Shown: positions 33,601-43,255, counted from the stretch's first letter. The stretch is DNA of 64,000 nucleotides from Amphiura filiformis (GCF_039555335.1 NC_092640.1:29952204-30016203); one strand, 5' to 3'. A program made the numbers and translations. Notes: generated by a model not told the origin, from the sequence alone.

Positions 33601-35973
33601 ATCAATTTATCAGACATTTAAAAGCTGATTTAAAGAGAAAGAATTTAAGTGCATAATAGAGAATCCTGTGAAACTTAGACATGTATTGCCTACAGGGTTG
33701 TCACCAGGACCAAAAAAGACTGGTTAAAATATTGAAAGTGTAGCGTAGCGAGCGAAGTTCTCGCGCCTCGCCTTAGTGAACGCTAGGGATCGGGGAATAG
33801 GCTTTGAGGGTACCACCCCCCTAAAAAATTTTCTTGCTCTTTTATGATGAAATATCATCATCCACTTCCTTTGTTTTTATATATTTTTTTTCTTTGTGAG
33901 TGCCGTCGACCCGTCCAGCGCCGTCCCGGCGTAGTGACAACCCTGATTGCCAAAGTACTTAGCACTTTCTGACAGCACCTCACATGGGCCAGACAATACA
34001 ATGTACAACAGGTCCGCTGAGTTTTTAGGTGGCAATGGCCGCCAACCCATGCCAAATGCGATCCCTGGACTACCAGTACTTAGATGAAGATGTTGCTTTT
34101 GTTTTAGTGTTGAATACTTTTAGGCGCAGTATATATATGTATCAGTTTGGGGATTTTATGACTTTGATGACTCTGTAATAACATCATAATAATACATGTT
34201 AAGCATGCTAATTATAAAGGCTGCATCATACTTTTATTTGTCTAATTTTATATATCATGGTGGAATTCATAAGGTATGATTGTAGCAAAACAATAGCAAT
34301 GCCTATATTGCTGGATTCAATCCTGTCTTAGAATTATGACCAAAAGAAATCCGGCAATGTGCCGTCCTTCATGCATGGCAACACAAAGTAAGCTCATTGT
34401 CAAGACTACATTGACGGATTCAACAACTTTATTCTTATAGCTGTATAATCCATGTCTTAATACGACACTTACATGAAAGTAAAAGGTAGTCAATGCTGAC
34501 AGGTAGCAGAATTCAACAGCCGAGATGTGTGGCTAGGTGACCAATTGTTTGCAGTGCTACCTTTCTGATGTGTCAAATCTTATTTCATATATTTCCGTGT
34601 GTTCCACCCCCCCCCTATCCATTCCGTCCACCCATCCCATTGATTTATTTTACAGGCTTCTTTGGGGCCATGGTCAATTCCTTCATTCATGCCGTGATGT
34701 ATACTTACTACGCATTATCCGGCTTTGGGCCGTCTGTGCGTCAATACCTCTGGTGGAAGAAATATCTCACCAGTCTGCAGTTGGTAAGTTTGCATGCCTG
34801 TTAGTGATGAAACGAAAAAAAGGTTGGACGTTTTGCAATCTTTAAGAGAATCTGCATGCTGTGGGAGATGTTCTTGTTTTGGAAACAATATCAGGCATAA
34901 GAATTTTCAGGTTTTTGCCTGAATTCAGGCAGTTTTGTTGTCCAAATTTACACATTTTGATTTTTTTTCAGCCTGTTTTGGGCCTTTTAAAGTCGAATTC
35001 ATGCGCTTTTTCAGGCAGCTTTCAAAAAAGCCATCTCATGCCTGAAATATTTTTGTCTTTCATAATTTTGTACATTATAATTCATAAAATCCCATCATTA
35101 TTGTTCATCAAAATCATTGTCGCCCGTCAGGTCTGTAATGTACTCAATGTTAACGCTTTCACATTGTGTTCTGCTTCTGTGTTTAAATAGTTTGTGAATC
35201 ATAAGTATTGTAAAATTAGGCTGAAGGAAACTAACTTTATCATCATATTTTTGGCCGCATCAGATTAACTTATAGGTACGTACTTGTTCAGAGGATTTTG
35301 GGCTGTGTTTCATTTGAAAGGCCCAATGCAAGAGCCAGGAATTTGGTTGTACACTGTTACATCTCTGACTATACAAGCTGCATCAAAATGATTGGTACCC
35401 ATTAGGTTTCATTGATAATGGATGAGTCTGATACATCAAAATTCAACATAGGATCCAAAAAATTTGCAGATTAACTGTATAACAGTCATAAACTATTCAT
35501 TCTGAACGTTTCAAAAGTATCCAATGTTGCATTTGGAAGAAACATGCTTTTCATTAAACATCAAAGTTAATGGGTACCAATCATTTTGATACAGCCTGTA
35601 TATACGATTACAAATGTAACTTTTAATACTTTTTACTGATATTTATAACTACCATACTATTAACGTAGCATTTCCAGTAGCATCTTAACCTCTCTCATAA
35701 CCAACACATTAATTTTTCACTTTATTAATCCTTAAATCCTCTAATATGAAACATGTCTTTATTCAATAGGTCCAGTTTGTAGTGGCTATGTCGCAATGCG
35801 TACTGGTCCTCTGCTTAGATTGCGGATTCCCACGTCCATTCGTGTGGGCCCTCATGGCCTACGCATTCTCTCATCTCCTCCTCTTCGGTAACTTCTTCCA
35901 CAAGACATACATCGTCAACGGCGTGGACAAGAAGAGCCAGCAGAGAGGTCGGGTGGAAGAGACGCATACGTAG
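24569..35973 (+). CDS. ELOVL4-like very-long-chain fatty acid elongase (whole gene)
   Basis: A predicted ER multi-pass membrane enzyme that condenses malonyl-CoA with acyl-CoA, the first and rate-limiting step of each elongation cycle. Seven coding exons give 280 residues, the usual family length (about 270-315). Visible marks are DPR near residue 23, then [11 protein letters not shown] opening the first membrane segment; LDT at 130-132; the histidine box HVYHH at 148-152; NSF.H..MY.YY from 178; and YLWWK.YLTS.QL before exon 7. The start is the ATG at 24569, with an acceptor at 24534 and 34 nt of leader. All junctions are GT-AG and keep the frame. Exon 6 exists in two alternative versions. 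The C-terminus (VEETHT) lacks the di-lysine ER retention signal seen in many relatives. DYS, HHTTMP and NSFxH favour ELOVL4 over ELOVL7, but this was judged from recall without alignment. Confidence 0.93.
24915..25102 (+). CDS. ELOVL4-like exon 2
   Basis: 188 nt, acceptor ACCTAG, donor GTGAGT. It completes the Asp of the conserved DPR motif and encodes the first two membrane segments (residues 23-85), including [17 protein letters not shown] and [17 protein letters not shown]. Confidence 0.92.
25857..25940 (+). CDS. ELOVL4-like exon 3
   Basis: 84 nt, exactly 28 codons, acceptor TTTCAG, donor GTAAGT. It encodes residues 86-113, with the [11 protein letters not shown] segment that matches the VDYS stretch of ELOVL4/7 before the catalytic core. 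Confidence 0.92.
25972..26512. repeat. Foldback MITE, family A copy 1, in ELOVL4 intron 3
   Basis: The outer ends CGTCACTGGGCGGGAAAAAC and GTTTTTCTCGCCCAGTGACG enclose a near-perfect hairpin (25994-26289) with arms around CCACTTATAAAAGAGTCTGA. Between hairpin and right end are tandem degenerate copies of a unit with AAGTCTACACC and TTCAAGGGCCAAAAGTA. One isolated copy of that unit is at 24663-24756 in intron 1. The related hairpin is at 44788-45072. Confidence 0.7.
26744..26800 (+). CDS. ELOVL4-like exon 4
   Basis: 57 nt, 19 codons, acceptor TTCTACAG, donor GTAAGT. It encodes residues 114-132, a membrane segment with WWFYISK and ending in FLDT, a conserved family motif. Confidence 0.9.
27395..27509 (+). 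CDS. ELOVL4-like exon 5 with histidine box
   Basis: 115 nt, acceptor ATTGCAG, donor GTAAGT, ending in phase 1. It encodes FVLRKK and then the catalytic HVYHH box (residues 148-152) and HHTTMP..WW, which places the protein with ELOVL4/7-type elongases. Confidence 0.93.
27534..27745. promoter_or_regulatory. Cluster of CCAAT/ATTGG words in ELOVL4 intron 5
   Basis: Five CCAAT or ATTGG words sit within about 200 bp (near 27542, 27577, 27662, 27696 and 27727), three of them as (T)GATTGGTT or AACCAATCA. This spacing is typical of NF-Y targets, so an intronic promoter or enhancer is possible. It may equally be a repeat relic. Confidence 0.22.
27829..28059. repeat. Foldback MITE in ELOVL4 intron 5
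   Basis: Arms: AAGTTGGGAGTTTCGAGAC / GTCTCGAAACCACCAACTT, GTTCTTTGTTTGAAGACAC / GTGTCTTCAAGCAAAGAAC, and CTTTGTGAATGGGGACA / TGTCCCCATTCACAAAG in the inner stem. No coding content. Confidence 0.7.
28101..31111. mobile_element. 3.0-kb element with 35-bp inverted ends and a motif array
   Basis: Perfect 35-bp inverted repeats lie at 28101-28135 and 31077-31111, beginning CATATGGCTCTGGTTTTTTT. A TA sits symmetrically at each tip, so a TA target is possible but unproven. The interior is AT-rich and has no protein frame of note (longest about 95 codons). It contains eight copies of CGGATGTTAC (two variants) paired with GTTAAC 4-10 bp downstream, in both orientations. No transposase was found, so it would be non-autonomous. 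It fills most of ELOVL4 intron 5. Confidence 0.7.
31632..31759 (+). CDS. ELOVL4-like alternative exon 6a
   Basis: 128 nt, acceptor ATAACAG, donor GTAAGA. Begins in phase 1, ends in phase 0. It encodes residues 171-213, with [13 protein letters not shown] and [13 protein letters not shown]. It has the same length and phases as exon 6b at 34656-34783 and shares 29 of 43 residues with it (counted by eye). It directly follows the histidine box in the protein. Confidence 0.9.
31814..32171. mobile_element. PIF/Harbinger-like GC-rich MITE in ELOVL4 intron 6a
   Basis: The ends TGCTGGTTTCATAC and GTATGAAACCAGCA are flanked by TAA on both sides (31811-31813 and 32172-32174). The interior is GC-rich with many GCCGCTTGC and AGCGGC words. 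The 124-codon frame over it is a shadow of this element. Confidence 0.7.
32265..32356. repeat. MITE family J copy 1
   Basis: GGGCTACTCCATTTGAAATC and GATTTCGACTGGAATAGCCC form inverted ends, with ACACCCCTGTG and CACAGGGGTGT inside. Other copies are at 36536, 37611, 41736, 43848 and 63477. Confidence 0.75.
32560..33185. repeat. Direct duplication in ELOVL4 intron 6a
   Basis: The left copy (about 32560-32960) and right copy (about 32975-33185) share CAAGTATGAACA, then TGGTCTTATTTTGAAGCTTA, GTGTAAATGGCATCAATTTA, and a GGTGGCGGCAGTGG-rich stretch. The left copy carries an extra foldback at 32700-32869. Confidence 0.65.
32700..32869. mobile_element. Foldback insertion in left duplicate
   Basis: 170 bp with ends GCCAGCCAAGTG..TTAC and GTAACCACTTTGCTGGC, flanked by AATT. 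The right duplicate reads straight through CAATTATATC at the same point and so shows the empty site. Confidence 0.65.
33693..33945. mobile_element. hAT MITE in ELOVL4 intron 6a
   Basis: The ends CAGGGTTGTCAC and GTGACAACCCTG are flanked by ATTGCCTA and ATTGCCAA, an 8-bp duplication with one mismatch. The interior has GTAGCGTAGCGAGCGAAG and a GTCGACCCGTCC patch. Confidence 0.75.
34656..34783 (+). CDS. ELOVL4-like alternative exon 6b
   Basis: 128 nt, acceptor TTTTACAG preceded by a pyrimidine-rich tract, donor GTAAGT. It encodes the same protein segment as exon 6a with [13 protein letters not shown] and [13 protein letters not shown]. If spliced after exon 6a, the frame would shift and stop at TGA 34695-34697, so the two exons must be used alternatively. 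Conservation of motif residues argues that neither is decaying. Confidence 0.9.
34894..35046. repeat. Small inverted repeat with TCAGGCAT ends
   Basis: ATCAGGCATAAG and CTCATGCCTGA bracket several degenerate copies of TCAGGC or GCCTGA. It lies in the ELOVL4 intron after exon 6b. Confidence 0.4.
35370..35602. mobile_element. Mariner-like MITE
   Basis: Inverted ends of about 31 bp (TATACAAGCTGCATCAAAAT and its near-complement ATTTTGATACAGCCTGTATA) begin and end at TA, fitting a TA target. It sits in the last ELOVL4 intron, ending 168 bp before exon 7. Confidence 0.65.
35770..35973 (+). CDS. ELOVL4-like exon 7 (last coding exon)
   Basis: 204 nt to the TAG at 35971-35973, acceptor TTCAATAG. It encodes residues 214-280: the last membrane segments ([19 protein letters not shown]) and a short polar tail rich in Lys, Gln and Arg. 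The DCGFPRP stretch corresponds to the DCPFP stretch of ELOVL4. Confidence 0.92.
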   Translation, partial: VQFVVAMSQCVLVLCLDCGFPRPFVWALMAYAFSHLLLFGNFFHKTYIVNGVDKKSQQRGRVEETHT

Positions 35974-36395
35974 CACGGCAAACGGACGCTACAACTTGAG
36001 AGAAAGGAAGAGAACACCGAAGGTGTAGAAGTGGTATCTGTATGAGTGTATAGGATGGTTGAGTGAAGTCAAATTATGATGGAACTGGTATTAACTGAAT
36101 CGGCATTAGCTTAACATGGTTTAACTATGAATCAGGGGTAGAGTTGCCTCAAACTCACAAAAAATATTGTACCATATTTTGTGTGAATTCAAACTTGATT
36201 CTCATAAATTTTGGACGCTACAGATATTCTGCATGCTAGAAATATTTTCTGCAAAATAGCAATTGTTCATCATGTAAATTATAACCCTCATGATAACAAC
36301 ATGAGTTTAACTACTTAATGTCATCATGTTAAACTATGTTAATCACATGACTTTAAACATGGTCAACACTTGAGTCTAATCCTGTTTAACCATGA

Positions 36396-36401
36396 AATAA
36401 A
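36396..36401 (+). terminator. Candidate polyadenylation signal for ELOVL4-like gene
   Basis: AATAAA lies 423 nt after the stop codon. It is the first canonical signal seen in the 3' flank. A later AATAAA occurs near 37210, so the true 3' end is uncertain. Confidence 0.35.
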
Positions 36402-36535
36402 ACCTGTTTAAGTCATGTTCAGTTACGAGGTTCACAACAAGTGGCTAGGTGCTTCATCCATCCTAGTGAATAGTGTGTTTTTATTAGAGGCTTTCAAATT
36501 TTGATAGTGTGTATAAATGTATTATTAGTATAGTA

Positions 36536-36725
36536 ATGGGCTGATCCATTTGATCCATACAACCCCTATGGAAGACATGACCTTTTAAATCTCCCACACA
36601 GGGGTGTAGATTTTAAATCGAATCACCCATTCGGGTAACTCCCATTTGAAATTCACACTCCCTGTGTGGAAGATTAAGGTCATGTCTCCAATAGAGGGTG
36701 TATGGATTTCAACTGGAATAGCCCA
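36536..36725. repeat. MITE family J copy 2
   Basis: Starts GGGCTGATCCATTTGATCC and ends GGATTTCAACTGGAATAGCC. A central CACCCATTCGGGT joins two J half-units. It lies just after the candidate ELOVL4 poly(A) signal. Confidence 0.7.
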
Positions 36726-36737
36726 TTGCCCAAAGTA

Positions 36738-36990
36738 CCGACAGATGGAGTGCAAACTAAAGTTTGTTCAGTTTATATAAGGTGGAAAAAATACGACTCA
36801 TAACACCGTGTATTGATATAGGATGGCATGAATGCCACGCTTAGTTGTGTGTTATGTAACTGGCGCACGCTTATGTTAATTTATGTGAGCGTTAGTTGGG
36901 ACTTAATTGATGCGCGCAGTAACAAAAAGCCGAATAATTTCCGCCTTATATGTTTCTAACAAACTTTAGTTTACCTCTGGAGTCTGGATG
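36738..36990. repeat. Foldback MITE
   Basis: GAGTGCAAACTAAAGTTTGTT and AACAAACTTTAGTTTACCTC are paired, as are TTATATAAGGTGGAAA and TTTCCGCCTTATATG. The loop has TGGCGCACGCTTATG. Confidence 0.6.
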
Positions 36991-39649
36991 GTTTTGATTA
37001 TAAAAGTGCATGGTAGTTTGTATTGTGAGTGCAATGCATTGTGTCAGCAATAATGCTGAGCATTTATGGCTTCGAAATTCAAATTTTCAAGGCACTCATT
37101 TCAAAGGGTATGAAGGCCACTATGTACTGAAGAATGCTTTGATATTGAGGGCGCCCAAGTCTAATCGGCAACAGAGGCCATGGCCTCAGTGAATTTTGAG
37201 GTCTGAAGCAATAAATGCTGCAGGTACACTTTTTTGGTCTCTATATGTGACAAGCCAATATGGCAGATTTACCATAGCATTAGGCACAGGATCTCTTTGA
37301 TAATGTCAGACAAGGAGCTAAAATGCTGCACAATTACTGGTTTGGTACTTAACAAATGCTGCACAACTACCGGTTTTGTATGTACTTAACTATGAAGGCC
37401 ATTTATGGTATTCCAATGTTTGTTTTATCAGGAAAGTTATGCCATACGTGTACTAGAAATATGTGATCAGATTAGTGGGTTTTATTCTGTTATAATTATG
37501 ATAATCTTAAAACAACAATCTTAAAAGTTGATGTATATGTCAAAAAGGGTTTTAGCGTGAGAGAAACAAATAGAATTTAGACAGTGTCCAGGAAAGCGAA
37601 ATCTCGCAATGGGCTGTTCCATGTCCAGTTGAAATCCATTGTACATGCACCCCTATGGAAATCATGTTTTGATTCTTTCACACAGTGGGTGTGAATTTCA
37701 AATGTGGTTTACCTGAATGGGTGACTCCACTTGAAACCTACACCCACAGTGTGGGATATTAAGAACATGTCTTCTACAGGGAGTGTATGGATTTCAAATT
37801 GAATAGCCCCAATGCATTGCCAGATTTGAGCAGGTAAAATCAAAATCAAATTGCACTGAAGATTAGCAAAGTGTGTGGAGTTAGTAGCTAAGTTGTGAAA
37901 TTATTCAAATTCAAGGTGTGTTAAAAATTATTTGCACCAAAATTTAGTGAAGTGTACAATATGCATGGAGTTAATAGCAAAGTTTTAAAAGCATTCAGAT
38001 TCAATGTGTGTTAAAACTTCATGGAGACTGTGATGTGAGATTTGCATGTCCTAATAATCAAAGTTGCTATGAATAGAAGTGACTTTTCCTTGAAATGTTG
38101 TCAAAAGAATAGAGATAACCTGGATGTATTTTAATGAGGTTTGTCCTTAAGGGTCACTGCGGGGTCATTTTGAAATGCTGGTTTCAACCTTAAACCAAGC
38201 GCCAAGATTTTGGGCGTGTATATAGATGTGAAAAACAAAAAATATCAATGATTCAGTTGATATCATGTGCTGCATTCCAAATTTTCTCAGTATTTTTATA
38301 CAATTTTTTATGTTTCTTATTTTGGTACTATCAGTATTTATGTTGCAGCTGAACTTTTTTCACAAGTGTTTCTAGAAGGAAATTGCGACTACTAACCCAA
38401 AGATATTTAATAGATATGTGATTGATCTCATTTATGCCAAATTAAGTTTTGCTAGTAATATTTTTTTATTGAGCTTTTTGGATATTTTTGAAGAAAAAAA
38501 TTGTGAATTGGGAGAATCATACTATATGCTTGTGCAATGAAAATCTCACCCAATTTTGGACTTTTTATACTTTTTTAAGGCACGTCACTTGAATGTCGCT
38601 ATATTAATTTATCTTTGATTATATTCTGAGTGGGATTTTGGATCTAAATTGGATATCAAGCAAACCAATTATCTTTCTTTTAATCTATCAACACAGGGTT
38701 GACACTACTGCATATATCTAGCTATTATATGTATGTCAATTTAATGTCAACCATATGACATTAATTGATAATGCTTAACTTATTTACTAACTTTCACATT
38801 TTAACAGGGTAATAGTGGGCACTTAACAGTGTAGGGTGTTTGTAAAACACCATAATTTTAATTTTAACTGGGTTATATAGAGGGCACTTAGAGTGTAGGG
38901 TGTTTGTAAAATACCATTTTTGTATTATGTAGTGTAAGTATTTATTTGAAAAGCAAAACATTCATGAACTTTTTATTTAGTTGTAGAGTCAATGAAAGCA
39001 AAGTACACTTTAACTTGATATGTGGCTGGGATTTGAAGATGTGAATTGTATTGTTCTAGATTTCCAAATCAGCAATTGAATTCTCTGTAATTTCTGAGTT
39101 TGCTTTGCTTTGGACCAGGGGTGGATTTTGCTACCATTTACAATGCATCATAAGTCTTCCTTCCTTCCTTGCTATATTCATGCTATATTTACTTCGCAGA
39201 TCAAGTATTATCGCAAGCGCTTAACATGCGCAATTTACTATGAACTATACATAATCCTGTAATCTTGGATTGAGTGGAGACAGAAGATATCAGAACCGGG
39301 GATGATCCCCCTTCTCCTTTCGTATAGCTCTGACACAAGTGTTGACTCCTGTACACAGGACCACCAGCTTTACACAACTGCCCAAACCACAAGATGCTGT
39401 TCATACACTACCTGCATATGCTAGGCAGTGTATGGGAATGAGAAAGAATTCTACAAGTATGTTCCGCACTGCTCCACAACCAGTGAAATTATCAAACACT
39501 GATCAACTAACAATCCATTGTAGCTCTCTTTGTGGAAGGGTTCTAGTTATAATTGGTTTGGGATTTGCGCTGGGTTTAGGACTAGTGATGCATTGTCACT
39601 CTTAGTAAAATTGATCCCTGGCATGATAATGTTGCAGGAATGTTCAGTT
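36991..39649. other. Gene-free stretch with small tandem repeats
   Basis: Two copies of AAATGCTGCACAA.TAC.GGTTT lie at 37320-37385. MITE family J copy 3 is at 37611-37806. A 75-bp unit (AGGGCACTTA.AGTGTAGGGTG) is duplicated at 38797-38925. The frame at 39339-39605 is unrecognised. Confidence 0.45.
37611..37806. repeat. MITE family J copy 3
   Basis: Begins GGGCTGTTCCATGTCC and ends GGATTTCAAATTGAATAGCC. Two half-units join at ACCTGAATGGGTGACTCC. Confidence 0.65.
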
Positions 39650-39901
39650 CAGTGGTGTAGCAATGGAGGGCATGTGAACCTGGCACCATCTCGGTGGGGA
39701 GGGCACTGAATCATCCAATTTCGGCACTCCGTAGATCGATTCTGCACTCCTAAGCAAAGATCATTTTAAGACCAAAATTTAACTTGATTATAACCAAATT
39801 AGTATTTGTACAATTTGTGCACGGAATTGTTTTGGAAATTTGGAGGGGCGTCATTTTATATCCTTGCCCCTAGGCACCTCAACCCCCTAGCTACGCCACT
39901 G
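39650..39901. mobile_element. hAT-like MITE with CAGTGGYGTAGC ends
   Basis: CAGTGGTGTAGCAATGG and TAGCTACGCCACTGG are inverted, a common hAT terminal sequence. The flanks GTTCAGTT and GGACTGTT are only partly alike, so the target duplication is decayed or misplaced. Confidence 0.55.
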
Positions 39902-40230
39902 GGACTGTTAACCATGATTAGACATGTGTATAAATCTTTGCATATATTAAATGTATATTGTCAATCATAAAGGTAGATAGTGTATCAAATATAGACGAAC
40001 CGATGGCTGAAATTGGCTCAAAAAGTAATCGGCAATTCTCGTACAAGAATGCATATGCTGAAATATGAAATAAAAATATGAAATACATAATAAAAATCAC
40101 ACAAGGAAGCCTTTTGAGATACGACATGTGAAGCAGACAACGATATGCCATCATGCATTGCACCATGGGAAGATTATAATGAGCCACAATGGCCTCAATT
40201 CAAATGGCACAGTTCACTAACCTACATTAA

Positions 40231-40683
40231 AGCCATATTATAACATTTCTGTAAAAATAGATTAGTTTCCAGAAAATGTTAGCTTTTACTGTCAGATATG
40301 TCCCCTTTTAATTTTGAGCCGAACAAGTGAGGTAAAGCATAGAAAATTGGAATTTACTACTAGCGCCCATGCATGTTACTCCCGCAGTTGTAATATGGTA
40401 CGATCCTCGGGTGTGTGAGTATGTGTAAAACAGTACTCTGTGGTATGTGTATACTGCACGCCGCCATTCACGACTGTGCATACGTGTTTGACTAATATTT
40501 CCATCGTAATAATAAAACGCCGGTTTCATCATTTTATTCAAAATCTCGGATTTTGACAAAACTACAGCACCTAAAGTCTTGATTTTTGCAGAGTATCTTT
40601 ATTAAGTACATTACAATCGTGTAAAAACCAGAATTTAAAATGTTTTTGAGGGCGTTCTCCTCAGCAAATGTTATAATATGGCT
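40231..40683. mobile_element. TTAA-target MITE
   Basis: The ends AGCCATATTATAACATTT and AAATGTTATAATATGGCT are perfectly inverted and flanked by TTAA (40227-40230 and 40684-40687). TTAA is the target of piggyBac-like and Kolobok elements. A degraded relative of the right half lies at about 41250-41375. Confidence 0.75.
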
Positions 40684-40776
40684 TTAAGTATTGTATTGTA
40701 TTCAAAGGTCATTCTGTGAATATACAAACCTATAAGGGTAATGAACTGTGCCCTGTTAGATGAGCATGTTTGAGTC

Positions 40777-40920
40777 AGGGCCTAGATTTTGACGAGTCGA
40801 TTCTTGTAATGATTCTGATAAAATTTGGTGCGAGAATCAACTTCTCTCATTGTATCATACAGTAAATGCAGTGACTGATGGATTTTGATTTTCGCAAACA
40901 AAGACGATATCTAGACCCTG
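40777..40920. repeat. Possible small hAT-like relic
   Basis: CAGGGCCTAGAT and ATCTAGACCCTG form inverted ends over 144 bp. No target duplication was found. Confidence 0.35.
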
Positions 40921-41382
40921 TATATTTCAGGTTATCAGGTTCATCTGTATATTAATAATGCATTATTATGTGTATCAATATTTTACGTTGGTTATGTATT
41001 CAGTCTGGGTTGTACTGTGAAATATCACCACTGCATTCATACAAGTTTTTTGACATCAATATATGTATGCGATCTGTTTCATTTTCAGTCACTGGAAACT
41101 AATGAACTATACACAATCCTCGAACCTAGGATTGAGTGGTGATATCGGAACAGATTCCGTCAGTCGTCTTTATGTGTTCTGAACATCCCGTATGCCATGT
41201 ACGTACAGTAATATGAACACGGTGGATGTGTTTGACTAATATTTTGATCATATTAATGAATTAATGTTTGCAAGGTTTGTTTAGCTGATTAATGTACATT
41301 ATTATTGTGTACAAATCAGAATTTTGAAAAACATTGAGGGCGTCCTTGACGACAAATGTTACAATATTGCTTGAAGTAGGCC

Positions 41383-41705
41383 ATTCAGTAGTGCATACAC
41401 TTCACATGGCTAGGACTGGATATTGTCCATGCAAAACAATACTGGGTTTCAGGCAAGTATATACAAGTACCAGGTACCTATTCAACTTGAACTTGTACCC
41501 AATTCCTTGATACTGGAGTCACTGGTGCATGTTTTGGCAACAATTGACAGCCATTGAAGCAGGTCATTCAGTTGCATCAAAAAGGATATATTATTCATGC
41601 AAAACAATGTAATTGTTTCGGGAAAAGTAACTTTACCAGGTAAATTTTCCTATTCAACTTTTATCCAATTTGTTGATACCGAGTCACTGAAACATGTTGA
41701 GCAAC
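41383..41705. repeat. Tandem duplication, period about 190 bp
   Basis: The first copy (GCCATTCAGTAGTGCAT, then CATGCAAAACAATACTG, then GAGTCACTGG) and the second (GTCATTCAGTTGCAT, then CATGCAAAACAATGTAA, then GAGTCACTGAAACATG) run in the same order. Confidence 0.6.
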
Positions 41706-41735
41706 AAGTTAGCAATCAGTAAGCCTATCAATGGT

Positions 41736-42063
41736 GCTATTCCTGTTAAAATCCATACACCCCCAGGAAGTCCCTCATTCAGGTAACCCCATTTGAAATT
41801 CACACTACCTGTGTGAAAGATTAAGGTTGTGTCTACCACAGGGGTGTGTATGGATTTCAACTGGAATGAATACCAAAATGGGTGACTGCATTTGAAATTC
41901 ACACTCCCTGTGTGGAAGATTAAGGTCATGTCTTCCATAGGGGATGTATGGATTTCAACTGGAATGAATACCAAAATGGGTGACTGCATTTGAAATTCAC
42001 ACTCCCTGTGTGATAGATTAAGGTCATGTCTTCCACAGGGGGTGTAAGGATTTCAAGTGGAAT
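41736..42063. repeat. MITE family J copy 4, tandemly expanded
   Basis: An internal unit of 98-99 bp (starting GAAATTCACACT at 41795, 41894 and 41992) repeats three times between the J ends. Each unit keeps GATTAAGGT and GTATGGATTTCAACTGGAAT. Confidence 0.75.
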
Positions 42064-42608
42064 ATCAAATGTAACACAAATAAATAATGGGGATATTTCA
42101 CTCTACAACTGAGACTTAAGCTTTAGTATTATTTATTTTTTAACATAGAAAAATGAAATATGTACATAGCTGTATAAATTAATCATGAAGAGTTTTGTTG
42201 TTGATGTAGTGTACTGGTATGTATAAAGAAAGTGATTTGATGATTTGCTGTGATTTTTTAGTGGAAATCATTCCTTATTTGGTATTTTAGTTCATTTTAT
42301 ATGCTTGTTTCTGTACTCTTTAAAATCTAGAAATGAAATGTTTTTACATTTGATAATGGAGCCATAAAGTGTGCTTCGTAGCAAGTTATCGGAAAAAAAA
42401 TACCTGAAGACCTAAAGATTGCTGTGAAATTTTGAAAGTCTGAAAGGACCAATTCTTTTTAGGAAACAGTGAACAAGTTGTCTTGATATAAATAAAGGGT
42501 TAACAAGTTCTTAGTTTTTTTAGAATAAATCTGAAAGTTTTTTACAAAATTAGAAAATTAAAAAAGTTATTGGTAACTTATGGTGTTTGACACAGCTGGT
42601 CCAGTTTA
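42064..42608. other. Gene-free AT-rich stretch
   Basis: Nothing recognisable was seen. Confidence 0.4.
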
Positions 42609-42837
42609 CAATGTCACAAATTGTTGCATTCGGTCACAATGGCTTATGTAAGAGAAGATACAGTTTTAAAAGTTGCACTGCGGTCTCTTCAGTTCTCAAA
42701 ACAATGCAGTAGGCCTGACTTCTTCACATGTATGTTACTGCATGCTTTGTGAATGGACCAAGATGCAACTTTCAAAACTGCACCTTTTCTTACATATTGA
42801 GCCACTGTGACTGAATGCAGCAATGTGTGACATTGTA
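42609..42837. repeat. Foldback MITE
   Basis: ACAATGTCACAAATTGTTGCA and TGCAGCAATGTGTGACATTGT form the ends. GTTTTAAAAGTTGCA and TGCAACTTTCAAAAC form the inner stem. Confidence 0.7.
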
Positions 42838-42964
42838 TAAAACAAATGTAGGCTATCAATCACTTCTATAAATTTCCAATTTCATATAAAACTTTCCGAT
42901 TTATTTTAAAAAGTGTTAAAAGGAAACTTCATATGAACTCTTTTAAAGAGCTTTTAGTTACAAA

Positions 42965-43255
42965 TTCAAAATATAATCAAAAGTAAATAATGAAGAATTG
43001 AACTTTTGTTCACAACACATAAAGTTGCTCACCTGAAATTTTCGGTTGTTGAGACTACAACCTTCAGCAGATTGATTCAGTTCGTTGATCGATTTGATGA
43101 TTCTTGACTTCAGAACTGGATCGTAGACTCTTGCTAAGTTGTAGCACCCCCCGTCCTGGCCCGGATGTGGATGGCCTCTAGTCTTAACAACCAAAAATTT
43201 CAGGTGAGCAACTTTATGTGTTGTGAACAAAAGTTAAATTCTTCATTTATTTGAT
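42965..43255. repeat. Foldback with a GC-richer open loop
   Basis: The arms of about 65 bp (ACTTTTGTTCACAACACATA / TATGTGTTGTGAACAAAAGT) are near-identical. The loop (about 43055-43185) is less AT-rich and open for about 50 codons on the minus strand (VYDPVLKSRIIKSINELNQS within it). That minus-strand frame ends at a TTTCAG followed by GTGAGC, a good donor-like site. The loop may be a captured exon or transposon coding fragment; family not recognised. Confidence 0.55.

Noticed and set aside
39339-39605. An 88-codon frame ending in a hydrophobic stretch
   Set aside because: No recognisable family and no signal of splicing; the neighbouring sequence recurs in degenerate form near 41100, so it is probably repeat-derived.
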